This document shows, one piece after another, positions 35,407 to 37,917 of a DNA stretch of 37,917 nucleotides; position 1 is the first letter of the stretch, and every line of letters starts with the position of its first letter. The notes below the pieces were generated by a model. The model ran no database searches. It saw nothing but the letters and a program-made list of their open reading frames with translations, and had not been told where the DNA came from. The DNA lies in assembly GCA_030748735.1 (NCBI GenBank), contig JASMLK010000138.1, positions 1-37,917 of the forward strand, in the 5' to 3' direction. Both the position numbers and the translations under genes were made by a program. The DNA is from Myxococcota bacterium. Its GTDB lineage: Bacteria; Myxococcota_A; UBA9160; UBA4427.

Positions 35407-36555
35407 CTAGAACTTGACGTTGAAGTCCATTCGGTACCGCTGCTGGAACGTGTCCGAATTGCCGTCCCGCAGATCCTTCGCGCTCAGCGTCCACAGATGC
35501 AGTTGCAATCGCTTCGTGAATGCCACCTTCACGCCAGCAATGTGCCCGCTGTACCCCGTCTTGGCTCCCAGACCGCTTCTCGCACCACCAGAGAACTGGT
35601 GATCATCCTGGCTGGCGGGACCGAACAGCGCGTTCTCCTCGATTCGCGCCCACTGGTAGTACGCTTTGGCGCTCTTCCCGCACAAGGGAAACCCGACGCT
35701 CGCACCCGCCGTGTAACCCATTTCGTCGTCATCCGCGGAAGGATTGACGATGAGGTCACCCGCGAGTGTGAGGCTTATGTCCGACGTGACGGGTACCGTG
35801 CCGTACAGGATGGTGTTCAGGACGTCTGGACTGCCACCATCGGCGGGCACACCCCCGACCCCCGTATCTGCCAGGTTGCGATAGATGTAGGCGCCCTGCA
35901 TCACACCGAGCTTCACGTCCCCGACGTTGGCCCAGCCGCTCACCTGGGCGGCGATGAGTCGGGCTTTTTCGAAATCGTCGACGACGTCGCCGAAGCCCAG
36001 GACCGAGTAGGATGCCGTCGCCGCGTAGCCGTGATCGTCATGGGCGTGGGTGTAGTCGAACTGAGCACCGTCGACATTGAGGTCATCGTCCCACAGCGTC
36101 TCCCCGAACACGGGGTTCTTCTTGAACGCGAGGGGCAGCCGACCACCTGTCATGCGCACGCCCTCGAGCGGCTCCGGCTTGTACTCGAGGTAGGCGCGTC
36201 CGAGGGAAATTTGCCAATTACCATCGGTCCCGAAGCGGCTGCCGAAGTTCTCGTGCGGGCTGTTGTCATCGTTGCCGGTCTGGACCCGCAGATGCCCACT
36301 CCATTGTTCGGTGATCTGCGCCTTCATCCCGACGCGGAAACGACCGCGGCCGCGATGACGCACATCTCGATCGGCTCCGCCGACCGCATCCGGTCTGCCC
36401 GCATCGATCTCCCAGCGGAGTCGACCATCCGCCGAAAGCGTAAGACGCTCCAGCAGGCTTCCAGGAGCGTCTTTGTCCTCCCAGCCCGCCGAGGACGAGC
36501 CGGTTGGCACCACCAAAGTAATCACGATCAAGCTGAGTAGAGATTTATAAGTCAT
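35407..36555 (-). CDS. Outer-membrane beta-barrel porin
   Basis: 382 residues: a signal peptide (MTYKSLLSLIVITLVVPTGSSSA) followed by an amphipathic beta-strand pattern throughout, with LTLSADGRLRWEID as the first strand and a C-terminal strand ending in aromatic Phe (YRMDFNVKF), the normal Bam recognition signature. GQYLEY-type strands such as SLGRAYLEYKPEPLEGVRMTGGRL and NPVFGETLWDDDLNVDGAQFDY resemble the alginate-export/phosphate-selective porin group. Substrate not known. It is convergent with the molybdoenzyme operon but carries its own full-consensus sigma54 promoter, suggesting co-regulation and a role in letting the oxyanion in or the product out. The frame extends upstream to 36597, but the ATG at 36555 opens the signal peptide. 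No clear RBS precedes it. Confidence 0.85.
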   Translation of the reverse strand: MTYKSLLSLIVITLVVPTGSSSAGWEDKDAPGSLLERLTLSADGRLRWEIDAGRPDAVGGADRDVRHRGRGRFRVGMKAQITEQWSGHLRVQTGNDDNSPHENFGSRFGTDGNWQISLGRAYLEYKPEPLEGVRMTGGRLPLAFKKNPVFGETLWDDDLNVDGAQFDYTHAHDDHGYAATASYSVLGFGDVVDDFEKARLIAAQVSGWANVGDVKLGVMQGAYIYRNLADTGVGGVPADGGSPDVLNTILYGTVPVTSDISLTLAGDLIVNPSADDDEMGYTAGASVGFPLCGKSAKAYYQWARIEENALFGPASQDDHQFSGGARSGLGAKTGYSGHIAGVKVAFTKRLQLHLWTLSAKDLRDGNSDTFQQRYRMDFNVKF

Positions 36556-36571
36556 GGTGCCGTCACGCAGT

Positions 36572-36587
36572 TGCAACACACATGCCA
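36572..36587 (-). promoter_or_regulatory. Sigma54 promoter of the porin gene
   Basis: The minus strand reads TGGCATGTGTGTTGCA, a full match to TGGCAYRNNNNTTGCW. The inferred transcription start is about 36561, only some 6 bases before the porin ATG, so the mRNA would be almost leaderless. Confidence 0.8.
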
Positions 36588-36806
36588 CCGGTTCCAATCG
36601 CGAATGTGGAAGAACATCGAAGTGCTCGTGAAGAATTCCCGCTCATCGCCGATGCTGACGCGGTCGCTGAATTGTGAGGTCGTTCGCCTCATGGTTGGCG
36701 CGAGGTATGCAAGCCTTCATCGAATCCGAGGTGTTGACCCCATTGCCTGCCGTCGTAGGTTTCTCCCACTTCGGCGGCATCCAGCCTTGCAGGAGACCCG
36801 GCCCCG

Positions 36807-37151
36807 ATGAACTCAGTGCTCGAGGCAGAAGCTTCCAACGAAGCCGAGACCTTCGCTTCAGCGCCCGCTGAGAGCGGAACACGAGGACCGGCCGCTGCGG
36901 ATTTGGACGCGCTGGACCGACGACACCTCGAACGCGTTCTCTGCCTCGAACGCATGCTCCCCGCCTTTCTGTGGGGGAACCTGACGATCGCTGCGGGGCT
37001 CATCGTCTATTACAGCTGGTCACAATCGTGGAGCGGCCTGCGCGCCGTCGTCGTCCTGTTGATCCTGCTGAGCGCCCGGGGACATCTTCGACAACTGCGC
37101 AGCGCCCGACTCCTGCGCAAGCTCGTGGGTACGGGAGCCGACCGATGCTGA
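36807..37151 (+). CDS. Small membrane protein, unknown
   Basis: 114 residues: a charged, Ala/Glu-rich N-terminal ~40, then DRRHLERVLCLERMLPAF leading into two hydrophobic helices (about 53-70 and 76-90) and a basic C terminus. No family recognised. AGGAG lies about 11 bases before the ATG. The end overlaps the radical SAM start (ATGCTGA), so the two are coupled and may work together. Confidence 0.6.
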   Translation: MNSVLEAEASNEAETFASAPAESGTRGPAAADLDALDRRHLERVLCLERMLPAFLWGNLTIAAGLIVYYSWSQSWSGLRAVVVLLILLSARGHLRQLRSARLLRKLVGTGADRC

Positions 37152-37917
37152 ACCCATCGCCCACAGCCACGCGCGCCGCGGTTCCGACCCCCCACGCGGT
37201 TTCGTGGAACCTCACCAGCCGCTGCAATCTGCGCTGCGCGCACTGCTACCTCGATGCCGACCAACGCTCCGACCCCCAGGCCGGCGAACTCAGTGCGGAC
37301 GAATGCGTGCGGGTGGTGGATCAACTCGCCGAGTTGAACCCGGGCATGGTCTTGATTCTCACCGGCGGCGAGCCGCTCTTGCATCCACACCTGCGCGCAA
37401 TCGTCGAGCGAGCCGCCCGCGCGGGCATGACCCCGGTGATCGGCAGCAACGGCACGTTGATTCGTGAAGAGGCCGCCAGTGCGTTGAAGGACGCCGGGCT
37501 CGGCGGCTGGGGCGTGAGCATCGACTCGACCACCCCCGAAGCCCACGACCGCGTACGCGGTGTTCCGGGTGCCTGGAAGCGAACGCTCGCCGGCCTCGAA
37601 GTGCTGCGAAAGGTGGGGATCCCCTTCGTCGTCCAGCCGTCGATCTTTTCGTGGAACCGCGACGAAATCGAGGCGCTGGCCCTGCTGGCCCTCGAACTCG
37701 GCGCGACCACGGTCAACTTCTACTTCCTCGTCTGCACCGGTCGCGGCCAGGAAGTGACGGACCTCTCCGCCGAAGAATACGAGGAGGCCCTGAACGAACT
37801 GGCTCGGCTCCAGCGCAAGCTCGAAGGCCGCATCATGGTGAACGCCAAGTGCGCGCCACACCAGAAGCGGGTCGTGCATCAGCAGGACGAGGGGAGCGTC
37901 TTCGCCGCCGGCTACGA
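37145..37917 (+). CDS. Radical SAM enzyme (NirJ/PqqE-like), cut by window end
   Basis: At least 257 residues, open to the window edge. The [4Fe-4S]/SAM motif is C-x3-C-x2-C in SRCNLRCAHCYLDA near residue 30-43. It is followed by LTGGEPLLHP, GSNGTLI, GVSIDSTTPEAHDRVRG and FYFLVCTGRG, in the order of the MoaA/NifB/PqqE/NirJ group. NAKCAPHQKR close to the edge probably begins the C-terminal Cys-rich (SPASM-like) part. Enzymes of this group act in haem d1, PQQ or peptide maturation; which applies here cannot be decided without the rest. It overlaps the small membrane protein gene by 7 bases. Confidence 0.85.
   Translation, partial: MLNPSPTATRAAVPTPHAVSWNLTSRCNLRCAHCYLDADQRSDPQAGELSADECVRVVDQLAELNPGMVLILTGGEPLLHPHLRAIVERAARAGMTPVIGSNGTLIREEAASALKDAGLGGWGVSIDSTTPEAHDRVRGVPGAWKRTLAGLEVLRKVGIPFVVQPSIFSWNRDEIEALALLALELGATTVNFYFLVCTGRGQEVTDLSAEEYEEALNELARLQRKLEGRIMVNAKCAPHQKRVVHQQDEGSVFAAGY

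Overview
A high-GC, Gram-negative chromosomal segment dominated by respiratory electron-transfer genes. Outer-membrane porin, lipoprotein, Tat, c-type cytochrome and probable PEP-CTERM signals all point to a Gram-negative bacterium. No RNA gene, IS element, CRISPR array or phage gene was seen. The lineage cannot be fixed from the sequence; an uncultivated proteobacterial or deltaproteobacterial-like group (Myxococcota/Binatota-like) is only a guess.

Layout. (1) 107-6060, minus strand: sulfoacetaldehyde acetyltransferase (xsc) and an NAD(P)-type malic enzyme, then a translationally coupled pair of an exported phosphodiesterase-family protein and a LolA-like exported protein. (2) 6059-10188, plus strand: thiD coupled to a membrane-anchored MutS-family ATPase, then a secreted zinc metalloprotease with a PEP-CTERM-like tail. 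A 3' remnant of citrate synthase faces it at about 10171-10500. (3) 10550-18426, minus strand: an eight-gene operon of cupredoxin, bd-oxidase-like membrane subunit, mono-haem cytochrome c, di-haem cytochrome with an ethylbenzene-dehydrogenase-type haem b domain, di-haem cytochrome c, MORN-type lipoprotein, small cytochrome c and an exported unknown. (4) 18775-25354, plus strand: a paralogous five-gene set (bd-like, di-haem c, mono-haem c, di-haem/EBDH, cupredoxin) in a different order, followed by a protein with a C-terminal PCP_red domain. (5) 25508-29214, minus strand: a sensor kinase and an NtrC-type response regulator, coupled by an ATGA overlap. (6) 29590-35050, plus strand: a fused tetra-haem double peroxidase, a Rieske protein and an arsenite-oxidase-family molybdoenzyme. 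(7) 35407-36555, minus strand: a porin. (8) 36807 to the window end: a small membrane protein and a radical SAM enzyme cut by the edge.

Main result. Region 6 combines the Rieske plus AioA-type molybdenum subunits with two di-haem peroxidase modules. That is the gene content described for iodate reductase clusters (idrA, idrB, idrP1, idrP2), but here the peroxidases are fused into one protein and the order is P-B-A. The regulatory layout is arsenite-oxidase-like: a divergent kinase/sigma54 activator pair and a full-consensus sigma54 promoter (29415-29430). A second full-consensus sigma54 site lies before the porin (36572-36587), and weaker ones sit in the divergent region between the two bd-like operons. 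A working model is one sigma54-controlled respiratory regulon: the porin admits an oxyanion, the periplasmic Mo/Rieske enzyme transforms it, the double peroxidase removes peroxide or reactive intermediates, and the two bd-like/cytochrome modules link the system to the quinone or cytochrome c pool. The substrate (iodate, arsenite or another oxyanion) is not settled by the sequence.
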